64,000 nt of DNA from an uncultured bacterium (GCA_949291515.1 CASEVY010000007.1:1-64000); one strand, 5' to 3'. Positions 35,132 to 47,184 are shown, numbered from the stretch's first letter. Program-made: numbers and translations. Notes: generated by a model from the sequence alone, not told the origin.

Positions 35132-35902
35132 TTAAATATTTTCCAAATCTTTTTCGCTCATATCGTCCCTGATGCCGAAACGGGTAAGAGAAAAATCATA
35201 TTTTATCGGATCTTCTGGACAAAGTTTCGCCAAGGAAGCGGAAATTTCAAGTGCGGTTTTCATATCGGCCTGATTGCGTTTTGTAAGCCCAAGCATTTTG
35301 CCGACTCTGTGCATATGAACGTCCAAAGGCACTATCAGCCGGGAAGCGGGTATATCGCGCCAACAACCGGGGTCGACTTCGTCTTTGCGCACACACCAAC
35401 GCAAACATAAATTGAGCCTTTTTAAAGCGCTGTTCTTCGCGGGATTGGGGATAAGAGTGTCCATTTTGCCGTAACTTCTGAGTTTTGCGGCAAAAGCACG
35501 CTCGGCAAACAAGAAATCGCCTCTTTCCTTATAGTAAGAAAGGAACATCTTTTCCAAACTGCCGTATTCTTTTAAAACGGCCTTTAGCGCCAAGAGAAGA
35601 TTTATAAGTTCCTCTTCGGCGGTAAAACGATATTTAAAGCCTTTAAACAGTTTGCGCAAAGACGAAGGCGAAACATTCAAAATAAAAGTTTTGGGCGAAG
35701 GCCCCAAAATTGATAAAATCTTATCAACGGTTTTAATTATCTGCTTTACGTTGCCGTAAGCAAAACTCGCGGCGATTAAAGCGACCAGTTCCTTATCCGC
35801 GTCGTTTTTGTATTTATGGACAAACTGGAGCGGATCGGGCGATATAAGTTCAAATTTATTGTATTTATGATAGATATTATCCAAACATTTACGCGTTATC
35901 AT
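35132..35902 (-). CDS. TIGR02757/DUF2400 family protein
   Basis: The 256-residue protein matches the DUF2400 family in its blocks KNDADKELVALIAASFAYGNVKQI, FNAEEELINLLLALK-type region, PNPAKNSALKRLNLCLRWCVRKDEVDPG, and LIVPLDVHMHRVGKMLGLTKR. These proteins are thought to have a HhH-GPD-like (DNA glycosylase) fold, but no activity is established. The gene is monocistronic, divergent from murE across a 35-bp AT-rich gap, and convergent with the thioredoxin-DsbD gene. Confidence 0.85.
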   Translation of the reverse strand: MITRKCLDNIYHKYNKFELISPDPLQFVHKYKNDADKELVALIAASFAYGNVKQIIKTVDKILSILGPSPKTFILNVSPSSLRKLFKGFKYRFTAEEELINLLLALKAVLKEYGSLEKMFLSYYKERGDFLFAERAFAAKLRSYGKMDTLIPNPAKNSALKRLNLCLRWCVRKDEVDPGCWRDIPASRLIVPLDVHMHRVGKMLGLTKRNQADMKTALEISASLAKLCPEDPIKYDFSLTRFGIRDDMSEKDLENI

Positions 35903-35937
35903 AAATAAATTTTAGCAATTTGTTACTATATAGATAT

Positions 35938-37410
35938 ATGACACTTGACGAATTATTCGGGCAATACAACAAAAATTTACCGAAAACGGAAGTCAAAGGC
36001 TTAAGCCAAAACTCCAAAGAGATCGGCAAAGACTGGGTATTCTTCGCGGTAAAAGGGCACACCGTCGACGGGCACGAATATATACCTTCCGCTTTGGCAA
36101 AAGGCGCCTGCGCGATAGTAACGCAGGAAGATTTGGAAGAGGTTTATCCGGTACCCGTAATCAAGGTGGATAATATAGACCAAGCTATGGCCGATGCCGC
36201 ATGCGCTTTTTACGACAATCCATCAAAAGATTTGAATATGATAGGGATTACGGGCACAAAAGGCAAGACTAGCATATCGTATTTGATAGAGAGCATACTC
36301 TTTGAAGCCAAACGCAAGCCCGCGGTTATGGGAACTATCAATTACCGCGTCAACGGCCAAAAGATAAGCAAAGCGCCAAACACTACGCCCGCGCCTCTGC
36401 TTTTGCAGAATATACTTTATCAAGCCAAAGAGGCAGGCTGCGCAGACGCGGTTATGGAAGTGTCGTCCCATGCGCTGGAATATCAGCGCGTGCGCGGAAT
36501 AGATTTTAATATAGCGGTTTTTACCAATCTGCAGAGAGATCATTTGGATTTTCATTCCACTTTCGACAATTACTTCGCCGCAAAGCGGAAATTGTTTGAA
36601 AATCTTATCTCGCCCGCCAATACGAAACAAAAGAAAAGCGCCATTATCAATATAGACGATCCATATGGTGAAAAGCTGGCCGAAATGTTAAAAAACAAAG
36701 TCAAGCTGGTAACTTACAGTCTTACAAAGCCGGCGGACTTTACGGCAAGCGACATAAAGACTTCTCTTGACGGAGTAAGTTTTAAAATCAACGGCGAACC
36801 CGCCAAGATAAACCTTTTGGGCGCACACAATGTTTACAATGCTTTGGCGGCGGTGGCCGCGGCGGCAAGAATGGGCATACACATAAAAACGGCCATAAAA
36901 GGCCTTGGCGCATTAAAGGGCGTGCCGGGCAGAATGGAACGCGTGGACTTGGGGCAAAACTTTTATTTATTTGTTGACTTCGCCTACACCAACGAGGCTC
37001 TGCTGAGAGCTTATGACGCCGTCGCCCCATTCAAAAAAGGACGGATAATAACGGTCTTCGGCTGCGGCGGGCAGCGCGATACAACAAAACGCCCTTTAAT
37101 GGGCGAAAGCGCCTCAAAAAACAGCGATTTGGTGCTGATAACAAAAGATAATCCGCGCAAGGAAGATCCAAACAATATCTTCGCCGATATTTTAAGAGGT
37201 ATGCCTTTTGCCGATAATTTCAACATAATACCTGACAGACGCCAAGCGATTTGCGAAGCGGTTAAAACGGCTCAAAAAGACGATATAGTGATAATAGCGG
37301 GCAAGGGACACGAGGATTATCAGATACTGCCCAGCGGCACTATACATTTTTCCGACAGGGAGGAAGCCGAAAAGGCTTTAAAACAATATGTTTTCGCCAA
37401 AGCGGTTTAA
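35938..37410 (+). CDS. murE: UDP-N-acetylmuramoyl-tripeptide synthetase (meso-DAP-adding)
   Basis: The 490-residue Mur ligase adds the third stem-peptide residue. The P-loop GTKGKTS, NLQRDHLDFH, and VDFAYTNEALLRAYDAV are MurE features. DNPR at 404-407 is the motif that in characterised enzymes recognises meso-diaminopimelate. This agrees with the dapA/dapB operon next door. The start is the ATG at 35938, whereas an upstream TTG in frame overlaps the divergent gene's promoter. No clear ribosome site precedes it. The 3' end overlaps murD by 23 nt. Confidence 0.94.
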   Translation: MTLDELFGQYNKNLPKTEVKGLSQNSKEIGKDWVFFAVKGHTVDGHEYIPSALAKGACAIVTQEDLEEVYPVPVIKVDNIDQAMADAACAFYDNPSKDLNMIGITGTKGKTSISYLIESILFEAKRKPAVMGTINYRVNGQKISKAPNTTPAPLLLQNILYQAKEAGCADAVMEVSSHALEYQRVRGIDFNIAVFTNLQRDHLDFHSTFDNYFAAKRKLFENLISPANTKQKKSAIINIDDPYGEKLAEMLKNKVKLVTYSLTKPADFTASDIKTSLDGVSFKINGEPAKINLLGAHNVYNALAAVAAAARMGIHIKTAIKGLGALKGVPGRMERVDLGQNFYLFVDFAYTNEALLRAYDAVAPFKKGRIITVFGCGGQRDTTKRPLMGESASKNSDLVLITKDNPRKEDPNNIFADILRGMPFADNFNIIPDRRQAICEAVKTAQKDDIVIIAGKGHEDYQILPSGTIHFSDREEAEKALKQYVFAKAV

Positions 37411-38758
37411 AGGGAAAAAAGCCTGCGTGCTTGGTATGGGCAAAAGCGGAATAAGCTGCGCGAGGCTGTTAAAAAGACAGGGCTTTAAAGTCCTGATAAG
37501 CGACAGCAGGATTATCCCCATACCTACAGGCCTTGACGGAATAGAGACGGAAACGGGCGGCCATTCCGACGCGGTTTACGATTGCGATTTTATAATCAAG
37601 AGCCCTGGCATAGCACCCAATAATCCAGTCTTAAAAAAATTAAAGAGATTAAAAAAACCCGTTTTCAGCGAGCTTGAAACCGCCTGCGCTTTTATCCCCA
37701 AAAACTGTAAGATATTCGCAATAACCGGCACAAACGGCAAAACAACCACTACGGTAATGTTAAGCGAAATTATGAAAGCGCATTGCCTTAACGAAAAAAA
37801 GAACCGCAAAGTTTATACCGTCGGCAATATCGGCAAGCCGTTTTCTTCCGTAGCGGATTTTATAGAACCGGGCAGCATTATAGTTACGGAAGTATCCAGT
37901 TATCAATTGGAAGACAGCACCTATTTTAAACCTTTCGTCAGCGCATTGCTTAATATTACTCCCGACCACGAAGAACATCACGGCAGCCTAAAAAAATATA
38001 TTGAGGCTAAGGGTAAAATTTTCGCCTGCCAAAACGCAGCCGGCTCTTTCATTACCAACGGGGCCGACCCTGTATGCGTTAAATTTATGAAAAAGGCAAA
38101 GTGCAAAGTGTTCAGCTTCTCCTCAACGCCGCACCATAGCGTAAGAGTGGACGCTTTCTTTGACGGCGACGAAATGATTTTCGCGAACGGCTGCCATATC
38201 AAGCCGCCAAAACTTTTGCTCGGCATACATAATATAGAAAACGCGATGGCCGCCTCTTTAATGGCATTTGCAGCAAAAGTAAAACAGCAAGACGTACAGG
38301 ACGGATTTAACACTTTTAACTGTCTTGAGCACCGTATAGAACTCTTCTGCGAATACAAAGGCATTAAGTGCTACAATGATTCCAAGGCAACAAATATAGA
38401 CTCCACCGTGACTGCGCTCAAGGCTTTGCAAAGCGATAATAAAATATGGATTATTCTGGGCGGACGCGGCAAAGGCGCGCCCTATAAGCCGCTTATCCCT
38501 TTCCTAAACAAATTCTGCAAGCACGCGGTATTGATAGGGGAAGATTCCGCCAATATAAAACAACAACTTTCAGGACGTTTCCCCGCGACGGAAAAAGGCG
38601 ATTTGAAAACCGCGGTAGAATACATTTTTTCTAAGGCGCAAAAAGGCGATATAATGCTCCTTTCACCCGCTTGCGCATCTTTTGACCAGTTCAAAGATTT
38701 CGAACACCGCGGGGAAGTATTCAAGCAAATAGTAAAAGACTATATAAAAAGGCATTGA
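37388..38758 (+). CDS. murD: UDP-N-acetylmuramoylalanine--D-glutamate ligase
   Basis: The 456-residue Mur ligase adds D-glutamate to UDP-MurNAc-L-Ala. It has the MurD N-terminal Rossmann motif (VLGMGKSGISCARLL), SPGIAPNNP, the ATP loop GTNGKTTT, EVSSYQLEDS, NITPDHEEHHG, HRIELFCEYKGIKCYNDSKATNIDST and LSPACASFDQFKDFEHRGEVF, all diagnostic. The start lies inside murE, and the two are translationally coupled. mraY, ftsW and murG do not follow, so the division-cell-wall cluster is split in this genome. Confidence 0.95.
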   Translation: MFSPKRFKGKKACVLGMGKSGISCARLLKRQGFKVLISDSRIIPIPTGLDGIETETGGHSDAVYDCDFIIKSPGIAPNNPVLKKLKRLKKPVFSELETACAFIPKNCKIFAITGTNGKTTTTVMLSEIMKAHCLNEKKNRKVYTVGNIGKPFSSVADFIEPGSIIVTEVSSYQLEDSTYFKPFVSALLNITPDHEEHHGSLKKYIEAKGKIFACQNAAGSFITNGADPVCVKFMKKAKCKVFSFSSTPHHSVRVDAFFDGDEMIFANGCHIKPPKLLLGIHNIENAMAASLMAFAAKVKQQDVQDGFNTFNCLEHRIELFCEYKGIKCYNDSKATNIDSTVTALKALQSDNKIWIILGGRGKGAPYKPLIPFLNKFCKHAVLIGEDSANIKQQLSGRFPATEKGDLKTAVEYIFSKAQKGDIMLLSPACASFDQFKDFEHRGEVFKQIVKDYIKRH

Positions 38759-38993
38759 ACTGCGCCTTGTCAAAAATTTATCCTTACTCGGAAGGGTTTC
38801 TCCTCAAAAATCATATGCGCAAAAATACTTTTTAACAGCCATTACTCCGCCAAATCGGCGGCATCATATGTTTAAAAGATAAATGGCAAGCTCTGGCGGC
38901 GCGTGCTTCCGCAAAAGACCATGATTGGCAAAAACTTTTGCACAAATAGCCGAGTTTTACATTTAACCGTAAATATCGCCGGTTTTTTATTAG

Positions 38994-39025
38994 ACAAAAA
39001 AAACGGCCTCTTAAAAGAGGCCGTC
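38994..39025 (-). terminator. Terminator of tRNA-Gly(GCC)
   Basis: On the minus strand GACGGCCTC and GAGGCCGTT form a stem around TTTTAA and end in a T tract (A tract on the plus strand at 38996-39003). It lies 5 nt after the tRNA 3' end. Confidence 0.85.
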
Positions 39026-39029
39026 TAAA

Positions 39030-39103
39030 TGGAGCGGGCGAAGAGAATCGAACTCTCGTCTCAACCTTGGCAAGGTCGCGTTCTACCATTGAACCACGCC
39101 CGC
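39030..39103 (-). tRNA. tRNA-Gly (anticodon GCC), CCA encoded
   Basis: The minus strand folds with acceptor GCGGGCG/CGCCCGC, anticodon stem CGACC/GGTTG with loop TTGCCAA (anticodon GCC), and T arm GAGTTCGATTCTC. The discriminator is T and is followed by CCA (39032-39030). It is the only one of the five tRNA genes in the window that encodes CCA. Confidence 0.97.
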
Positions 39104-39153
39104 GTAAATCCGTATAAATATTATACCATAAAGCAAAAACCTTTTGCAAAAAT

Positions 39154-39912
39154 TTAATCAAATATTTGCGCGGCCGCGGCTTGCGTGGCCGGTATTTCGG
39201 AAAGGATTTGCTTTAAAGTCTGATTCTTCAAATACGGAGCAAGCGTCGTATTTGACGCCAAAAGCTGTTTCGTTCTCGCGGGATTGCCAAGATAATATTT
39301 ACCCGCGGGGCTGTTGAATATATAAGACATCAGCTTACTTTTGAGGAGGCTTCTTAAAAGCATTTCGTTCTTCAAGACGCCTTGCACTGCCGGGCCGTTT
39401 ACGAATTTGTCTATAGCGAAACTCTGTGAAGCTATAAGATCATAAGATTTAAGATAATTAGAAGTCATTTCGTAAACATCCTTACGGGAAATAAATCCTT
39501 TAAGCACGTCATCGTTATCAAAAACGACCTCGATAACCTGCGGAGTACTTAAGTTCGTCATAACCGTATTTGACAGGGAAAACGGCGTCGCGCCAACGCT
39601 CTCCAATTCCTGCGGGGTCATCATCACGATATTGCTTATATTCACCGATACAATCGCCGTACCGATATTGCTGAATTTGCCGCGCATACCTTCGCCCGTT
39701 TGAGCGCTTTGCGCCAAATCCTGATATGAAACTTCATCGCGTTCGACAAATTCAAGTTTATCGGATTCAAATGATTTCAGCTGCTCTTGCGTTATGGCGT
39801 CTTCCGGCGACTGCGCCTTCTTGGCATACCACATTACCGGCAAAAGCAATAACAGTGCAAAAACCGCCACGCCCGCCACTTGAAGAATATATGTCTGTTT
39901 TTCTTTATCCAT
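39154..39912 (-). CDS. Membrane-anchored hypothetical protein
   Basis: The 252-residue protein has one N-terminal TM helix (about 11-29, LQVAGVAVFALLLLLPVMW) followed by a soluble extracytoplasmic domain with alternating polar and hydrophobic segments. No cysteines or catalytic motifs are seen, and the composition is rich in N, S and L in the C-terminal half. I do not recognise the family. It lies upstream of tRNA-Gly on the same strand and is divergent from yjbQ across a 56-bp gap. Confidence 0.6.
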   Translation of the reverse strand: MDKEKQTYILQVAGVAVFALLLLLPVMWYAKKAQSPEDAITQEQLKSFESDKLEFVERDEVSYQDLAQSAQTGEGMRGKFSNIGTAIVSVNISNIVMMTPQELESVGATPFSLSNTVMTNLSTPQVIEVVFDNDDVLKGFISRKDVYEMTSNYLKSYDLIASQSFAIDKFVNGPAVQGVLKNEMLLRSLLKSKLMSYIFNSPAGKYYLGNPARTKQLLASNTTLAPYLKNQTLKQILSEIPATQAAAAQIFD

Positions 39913-39968
39913 AAGATTATTTTAACATAAAATGATATTATTTTTTAAACCCCATAAGGAGCAAAGTG

Positions 39969-40385
39969 ATGAAATCCCATACCGAATATATTACTTTAAG
40001 AACGTCCGAAAGATACCAAATAGTAAACATAACCGACCAAGTGCAGGAAGCATTGGAAAAGAGCGGCATACAGGAAGGGTTATGTCTGGTAAATTCAATG
40101 CATATAACTTCCAGTGTTTTCATAAACGACAATGAACGCGGCCTTCATCAAGATTTTATAAAATGGGTTGAGAAGCTCGCCCCATACGATCCCAACGGAT
40201 ATCAGCATAACCTGACGGGCGAAGACAATGGCGACGCGCATTTAAAACGTACGATTATGGGCAGGGAAGTGGTTATAGCGGTAACCAACGGCAGGCTCGA
40301 CTTCGGCCCGTGGGAGGAAATATTCTACGGCGAGTTTGACGGCCAAAGGAACAAGAGAATCCTTATAAAAATCATAGGAGAATAA
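39969..40385 (+). CDS. YjbQ/UPF0047 family protein
   Basis: The 138-residue protein matches the YjbQ family: [86 protein letters not shown], with the conserved histidines. Some relatives have weak thiamine-phosphate synthase activity, and the true role is uncertain. The ATG at 39969 is preferred over an adjacent GTG because the AAGGAG site then sits 7 nt away. It starts a three-gene operon with the thioesterase and lipoprotein genes. Confidence 0.92.
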   Translation: MKSHTEYITLRTSERYQIVNITDQVQEALEKSGIQEGLCLVNSMHITSSVFINDNERGLHQDFIKWVEKLAPYDPNGYQHNLTGEDNGDAHLKRTIMGREVVIAVTNGRLDFGPWEEIFYGEFDGQRNKRILIKIIGE

Positions 40386-40386
40386 A

Positions 40387-40797
40387 GTGAAAAGAAAAAT
40401 CTACTATCACGATACCGATTGCGGCGGAGTAGTCTATTACGCCAACTACTTAAAATTTTTTGAGGAAGGCCGCACCGACTTTATGGAACAGGCCGGTTTC
40501 AGCGTACCCGAGCTGGCCCAAAAGAACAGCCTTATGATGGTGCATCATCAGGAAGTATGGTATAAACACCCCGCCAAATACGGCGACGTATTGGACGTGG
40601 AAACTTATGCCGTTGAACTTTCCCCCGTAAGGATAGTATTTGAATGTTTCGTCAAGAAAGAGGACGGGACTTTGCTTGTTCAAGGCGTTACGGACGTAGT
40701 ATGCGTAAATCGGGAAGGCCAGCTTTCCAATTGGCCGCAAGACGTTATGAACGCTATTTCAATCTCGCCCAGAAAAATTAAAGTGAGGAGGTTCTGA
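40387..40797 (+). CDS. YbgC/FadM-type acyl-CoA thioesterase
   Basis: The 136-residue hotdog-fold enzyme hydrolyses acyl-CoA thioesters. The motif YYHDTDCGGVVYYANYLKFFEEGRTDF with the catalytic aspartate (HDTDCGG) is diagnostic. In E. coli YbgC is tied to Tol-Pal, but no tol genes occur here. It starts with GTG at 40387, 1 nt after the yjbQ stop, and the stop overlaps the next gene by 1 nt (TGATG). Confidence 0.92.
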   Translation: MKRKIYYHDTDCGGVVYYANYLKFFEEGRTDFMEQAGFSVPELAQKNSLMMVHHQEVWYKHPAKYGDVLDVETYAVELSPVRIVFECFVKKEDGTLLVQGVTDVVCVNREGQLSNWPQDVMNAISISPRKIKVRRF

Positions 40798-41213
40798 TGC
40801 GATATCTGTTTTTGGCCGTATTAACTTTAACTTTAAGCGCCTGCTTTACTCCCAACGGGAACAGGGTCTCTTTCAGCAGCCTAAACCCGCAGACGGATAT
40901 TTCGCCCGCAAGTCCCGCTTCTTCCTATGAGATGTATTCTTGGTACAACGGTCAGGACTGGGCTTACGCCATATTTGAAAACGGCGTTAAGATATCTTCT
41001 ACGTTTCAAGAGATTACTCAAGACGACGACACCATAGTCGGAACTCGCTACGTTTTGGATAAACTCCTGGAAATGCCCCGCGGCACAAAAGTGTATTGGA
41101 ATTTAAAAAGGATACAAGGTTTTCAAATGCCGAGCCAAGAGACGGTAAACGACATTGTACGTTCCGCCAAGAAGGCGGGCGTAACGGTGGAAGTTATCGC
41201 TTGGCCCAACTAA
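40797..41213 (+). CDS. Small lipoprotein of unknown function
   Basis: The 138-residue protein has a lipoprotein signal peptide with lipobox LSAC (Cys16) and a mature domain that looks alpha/beta (YSWYNGQDWAYAIFENGVKISSTFQEI, VYWNLKRIQGFQMPSQETVNDIVRSAKKAGVTVEV). The mature part has no cysteines. It overlaps the YbgC-like gene by 1 nt and is the last gene of the operon. I do not recognise a named family. Confidence 0.65.
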   Translation: MRYLFLAVLTLTLSACFTPNGNRVSFSSLNPQTDISPASPASSYEMYSWYNGQDWAYAIFENGVKISSTFQEITQDDDTIVGTRYVLDKLLEMPRGTKVYWNLKRIQGFQMPSQETVNDIVRSAKKAGVTVEVIAWPN

Positions 41214-41223
41214 AAACGGATAT

Positions 41224-41251
41224 AAAGCCCCGCTTTTAGGCGGGGTTTTTG
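41224..41251 (+). terminator. Terminator after the lipoprotein gene
   Basis: CCCCGC and GCGGGG form a short GC stem around TTTTAG, followed by TTTTT. Confidence 0.8.
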
Positions 41252-41397
41252 TTTTAAAACTATTTGCCTATATTTTAAATTAGCTATGGGCAGACTTTCA
41301 AGAAACAGCACGCCGCTTTTTCGGCAATCTGTTTTTGCTTTTAACTTGCTTTTGTCCGCTTTTGCTGTAGGCAATAAATATCCCCCACAGAACAAAT

Positions 41398-41428
41398 AAA
41401 AACCCCGCTTTTAAGCGGGGTTTTTGTT
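41398..41428 (-). terminator. Terminator of the ATP synthase operon
   Basis: AAAAACCCCGCTT and AAGCGGGGTTTTT form a 13-bp inverted repeat with a TT centre, immediately downstream of the atpC stop. It could also act on the plus strand. Confidence 0.85.
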
Positions 41429-41845
41429 TTAAAACTTAGGTTCTTTCTTCTTAACTTTCAACATCAGCAAAGCCTTCTTTATTTCCATCTCCGCCAGCTC
41501 TATATCTATATCGGCGTCGTGTTTGCTTAAAGAGGCCTTGGCCTGAGCCAATTTCTGCTTGGCCGCTTCTTCGTCGATTTCTTCGGCCAAGGCGGCGTCC
41601 TCGGCAAAAACGCGGACATTATCGTGGTCGATTTCCGCCAAGCCGCCCATCACCGCGAAGGTTTCTTCCTTATCGCCCTCTTTATAACGCAATACTCCAA
41701 AATTCAGCTTCGCCACGTATTGGATATGGCCCGGCAATACGCCCATCTCGCCGTTATAGGCGGGCAGAGCGACAAAGTCCACTTCCTTATCCAATACCGG
41801 CCGCTGAGGCGTTATAATTTGCAGTTTAAGTTTCTTTCCCGCCAT
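41429..41845 (-). CDS. atpC: ATP synthase epsilon subunit
   Basis: The 138-residue F1 subunit begins LKLQIITPQRPVLDKEVDFVALPAYNGEMGVLPGH (beta-sandwich domain) and ends in the helical-hairpin C-terminal domain. It is part of the rotor stalk and can inhibit ATP hydrolysis. It is the last gene of the atp operon, 2 nt after atpD. Confidence 0.95.
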   Translation of the reverse strand: MAGKKLKLQIITPQRPVLDKEVDFVALPAYNGEMGVLPGHIQYVAKLNFGVLRYKEGDKEETFAVMGGLAEIDHDNVRVFAEDAALAEEIDEEAAKQKLAQAKASLSKHDADIDIELAEMEIKKALLMLKVKKKEPKF

Positions 41846-41847
41846 AA

Positions 41848-44183
<2,336 letters not shown>

Positions 44184-44195
44184 ATTTCCTTATCC

Positions 44196-45122
44196 TTATT
44201 TCGCGTTCCTGGCTTCCAATACTTTTACGTAATCGGCTATGCCTTTCTCCAAGGTATAATCGGGAGTGTAGCCGATTTTCTCCGTAGTATAGCTGATGTC
44301 GGCCTGAGTCTTCATCTGATAGAAGCTGTAAGGATTATCGATATAATCGGGCGCCAAGTTCAGCCTCAGTTCGTTATTGAGGCATTTGACTATATCGTTA
44401 AAATTGCGCGGTATGCCCGTACCTACGTTTACCACGCACGATTCCTTTGCGTTATTCAAAGCGCACATATTCGCTTTTATCACGTCCTTAATATAGACGA
44501 AATCGCGCTCCTGCTCGCCCATCTTGAATATCTTGGGGCGGTAGCCCTGCTTCATCTGATTGTAAAGCTGATACATCATACTCGCCGTCTTGCCTTTATA
44601 GTATTCGCCGGGCCCGTATACGTTAAAGTATCTAAGCCCCACTATTACCATATCCCTGTTCTCGGCGGCAAATTCCCGCGCGACATTATCCATTATCGCT
44701 TTGGAAAAGCCGTAAATATTTTCCGGCTTCGGCGTTTGGCTGACTTTCATCGGGCATTCACCGTTGCCGTAAGTCGCCGCGGAAGAAGCATAAACGACCC
44801 TCTTAATATCATTGGCCGCCGCATAATAAAGAACATTCTTAAAAGCCTCCACGTTCACCTCCATCATCAATTTCTGATCGTGGATATTCGTATCGGTTAT
44901 CGCCGCCTCGTGGAAGATGCCGTCAAAATAAGCCTCGCCCGGCATTTCCTCAAATACGTTCGCGGCGATTACGTCGCCTTTAAATCCCAATAAATTTTTA
45001 AAATGGCCGGACGAAAAATCGTCGACAACCGTTACGCTGTGTCCTTGATTTTGCAACTCAAAAGCCAAATTGCTTCCTATAAAGCCGGCGCCGCCGGTTA
45101 TTAAATATTTCTTCTGCGTCAT
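44196..45122 (-). CDS. hldD: ADP-L-glycero-D-manno-heptose 6-epimerase, inside the atp operon
   Basis: The 308-residue extended SDR has the NAD motif TGGAGFIGSN, catalytic Y137/K141 (YGFSK), and HldD-type blocks: FHEAAITDT, LRYFNVYGPGEYYKGKTASM, MYQLYNQMKQG, and QERDFVYIKDV. It epimerises ADP-D-glycero-D-manno-heptose for the inner core of LPS. It is embedded between atpA (0 nt gap) and atpG (12 nt gap), so it must be transcribed with ATP synthase. HldD is normally found among LPS genes. Confidence in HldD over a generic UDP-sugar epimerase rests on these blocks. Confidence 0.85.
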   Translation of the reverse strand: MTQKKYLITGGAGFIGSNLAFELQNQGHSVTVVDDFSSGHFKNLLGFKGDVIAANVFEEMPGEAYFDGIFHEAAITDTNIHDQKLMMEVNVEAFKNVLYYAAANDIKRVVYASSAATYGNGECPMKVSQTPKPENIYGFSKAIMDNVAREFAAENRDMVIVGLRYFNVYGPGEYYKGKTASMMYQLYNQMKQGYRPKIFKMGEQERDFVYIKDVIKANMCALNNAKESCVVNVGTGIPRNFNDIVKCLNNELRLNLAPDYIDNPYSFYQMKTQADISYTTEKIGYTPDYTLEKGIADYVKVLEARNAK

Positions 45123-46649
45123 TTATTTGCTCTCCTTAAACAGAGGTTTAAATTCTTCCAATACGGCGATCATCTTCTTTTCCAAGTCTTCGTTGATGCC
45201 GCTATTACCGTTGTCGGAAATTTCTTTCAAAACTTCCGGATGAGACGCCTTTGCAAACGCCAAAAGTTCGTTTTGATAGTCCAAAACTTTATTTACCGCG
45301 ATATCGTCGACATAGCCCCTCGTTCCCGCAAACAGAGTAAGCACCTGCTCCGGCACCATCATCGGGCTGTACTGCGGCTGTTTTAAAAGCTCTTTCATTC
45401 TTTGGCCGCGGGCAAGCTGGAACTGCGATTCCTTATCCAGCTCGGACCCAAACTGCGCGAACGATTCCAACTCCTGATACTGCGCCAAATCGATTCTCAG
45501 CGTTCCGGACACTTTGCGCATTGTCTTCTTCTGCGCGCTGCCGCCGACACGCGAGACCGAAAAACCCACGTCTATCGCCGGCTTCACGCCGGAGCGGAAC
45601 AAGTTCGCGTCCAGATAAATTTGCCCGTCCGTAATCGATATTACGTTCGTGGGAATATAGGCCGAGATATCGTTGGCCTGCGTTTCTATTATCGGCAAAG
45701 CCGTAAGAGAGCCGCCGCCGTTTTCGTCGTTAAGTTTACACGCTCTTTCCAAAAGTCTGGAATGCAAATAAAACACATCGCCCGGATACGCTTCCCTGCC
45801 TGGCGGCCTTCTTAACAGCAAAGACATTTCCCTGTACGCCTGAGCGTGCTTGGAAAGATCGTCATATACTATAAGCACGTCTTTCCCTTTCCACATAAAA
45901 TATTCGCCCATCGCACAGCCCGCGTAAGGCGCGGCGTAGAGCAAAGAGGCCGGGTCCGACGCGTTCGCCGCCACTACTATCGTATAAGGCATAGCGCCAA
46001 AATCAGTCAGAGTCTGCACCACCTGCGCTACCGTGCTCTGCTTTTGGCCGATAGCGACATATATGCAGATTACTCCTTCGTTTTGCTGCTTTTGATTGAT
46101 TATCGTGTCTATAGCGATGGCAGTCTTGCCCGTTTGTCTGTCGCCGATGATAAGTTCCCTTTGGCCCTTGCCTATCGGCACCATAGAGTCCACCGCCTTC
46201 AATCCCGTTTGCAAAGGCTGTTTTACCGGCTGGCGTTCAACTACGCCGGGCGCCACTATTTCCATAGGGCGGGTTTCCGTAGTCTTTATCGGGCCTTTGC
46301 CGTCAAGCGCTTCGCCCAACGGGTTTACAACTCTGCCCAACAGCGCTTCGCCTACCGGTATGCTGATTACCTTGCCCGTACGTTTTACCTGCTCGCCTTC
46401 TTTCACGGCCGTATCCGATCCCATAAGCACGCAGCCGATATTGTCGTACTCCAGGTTCATTACCATACCTTTTACGCCGCTCTGAAAATCCAACAACTCG
46501 CCCGATACCGCTTTGTTCAGCCCGTATATCCTGGCGATTCCGTCGCCCACGCTTATCACCGTGCCGACTTCGTCAGTCTGCGTTTGGGGTACAAAATTCT
46601 CTATCTTCTCTTTGATGATTGTCGTTATCTCATCAGGTCTTATACCCAT
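45123..46649 (-). CDS. atpA: ATP synthase alpha subunit
   Basis: The 508-residue non-catalytic F1 subunit starts [19 protein letters not shown], has Walker [52 protein letters not shown], and ISVTDGQIYL-type [18 protein letters not shown], then [10 protein letters not shown]. It follows atpH by 4 nt, and its stop abuts the hldD ATG. Confidence 0.97.
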   Translation of the reverse strand: MGIRPDEITTIIKEKIENFVPQTQTDEVGTVISVGDGIARIYGLNKAVSGELLDFQSGVKGMVMNLEYDNIGCVLMGSDTAVKEGEQVKRTGKVISIPVGEALLGRVVNPLGEALDGKGPIKTTETRPMEIVAPGVVERQPVKQPLQTGLKAVDSMVPIGKGQRELIIGDRQTGKTAIAIDTIINQKQQNEGVICIYVAIGQKQSTVAQVVQTLTDFGAMPYTIVVAANASDPASLLYAAPYAGCAMGEYFMWKGKDVLIVYDDLSKHAQAYREMSLLLRRPPGREAYPGDVFYLHSRLLERACKLNDENGGGSLTALPIIETQANDISAYIPTNVISITDGQIYLDANLFRSGVKPAIDVGFSVSRVGGSAQKKTMRKVSGTLRIDLAQYQELESFAQFGSELDKESQFQLARGQRMKELLKQPQYSPMMVPEQVLTLFAGTRGYVDDIAVNKVLDYQNELLAFAKASHPEVLKEISDNGNSGINEDLEKKMIAVLEEFKPLFKESK

Positions 46650-46653
46650 ATTT

Positions 46654-47184
46654 CTACCTTTCCGTTAAAATTTTTGACATCTGTTTAAGCCGGCCCTGCG
46701 CGCTGCCGTCTATCAAAACATCGCCGCAGCGTATCATTATTCCGCTTAAAAGACTTTCGTCCAATTTGTATTCCAGCGCCAAGGCGCTGTCGAAATATTT
46801 GCTAAGCGCCGCGCTTAGACCGCTCTTTGCCGTTTCGTCAAGCTCGGCCGCGCTTATTACGCTTACTCTCTTTATTCCCAGGCGCGCGTCAAGAAGAGCG
46901 GAAAGTTCTTTCTCTATTTCGCCCGCCAAATAGTACCTGCCCGACGCTATCAACAACTTGACAAACGCGCCCGCCACGTCGCTATTAGGATACGCCTTTG
47001 AAGCCGCTTCCAGCTTGACGCGCGCGGGTATCGTAGGGTTATTGATATAATATTCTGCCACCTTCAGCGCAGACAATGCCGCTTTAAACAGCTCATAATT
47101 GCTCTGCGCTTGTGCGTTGTCTTTGGCTACCCCGTCGTATGCCTTGGCATATCTCTGCGCCAATACCGTCGTGTTCGCTTTCAT
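46654..47184 (-). CDS. atpH: ATP synthase delta subunit
   Basis: The 176-residue F1 delta/OSCP subunit has the N-terminal [13 protein letters not shown] helix and the C-terminal beta/alpha domain [31 protein letters not shown]. It joins the peripheral stalk to F1. It overlaps atpF by 4 nt. Confidence 0.93.
   Translation of the reverse strand: MKANTTVLAQRYAKAYDGVAKDNAQAQSNYELFKAALSALKVAEYYINNPTIPARVKLEAASKAYPNSDVAGAFVKLLIASGRYYLAGEIEKELSALLDARLGIKRVSVISAAELDETAKSGLSAALSKYFDSALALEYKLDESLLSGIMIRCGDVLIDGSAQGRLKQMSKILTER

Noticed and set aside
41286-41369. Small plus-strand ORF between the two terminators near 41250-41400
   Set aside because: The frame closes after 27 codons and has no ribosome site, so I treat it as spacer.
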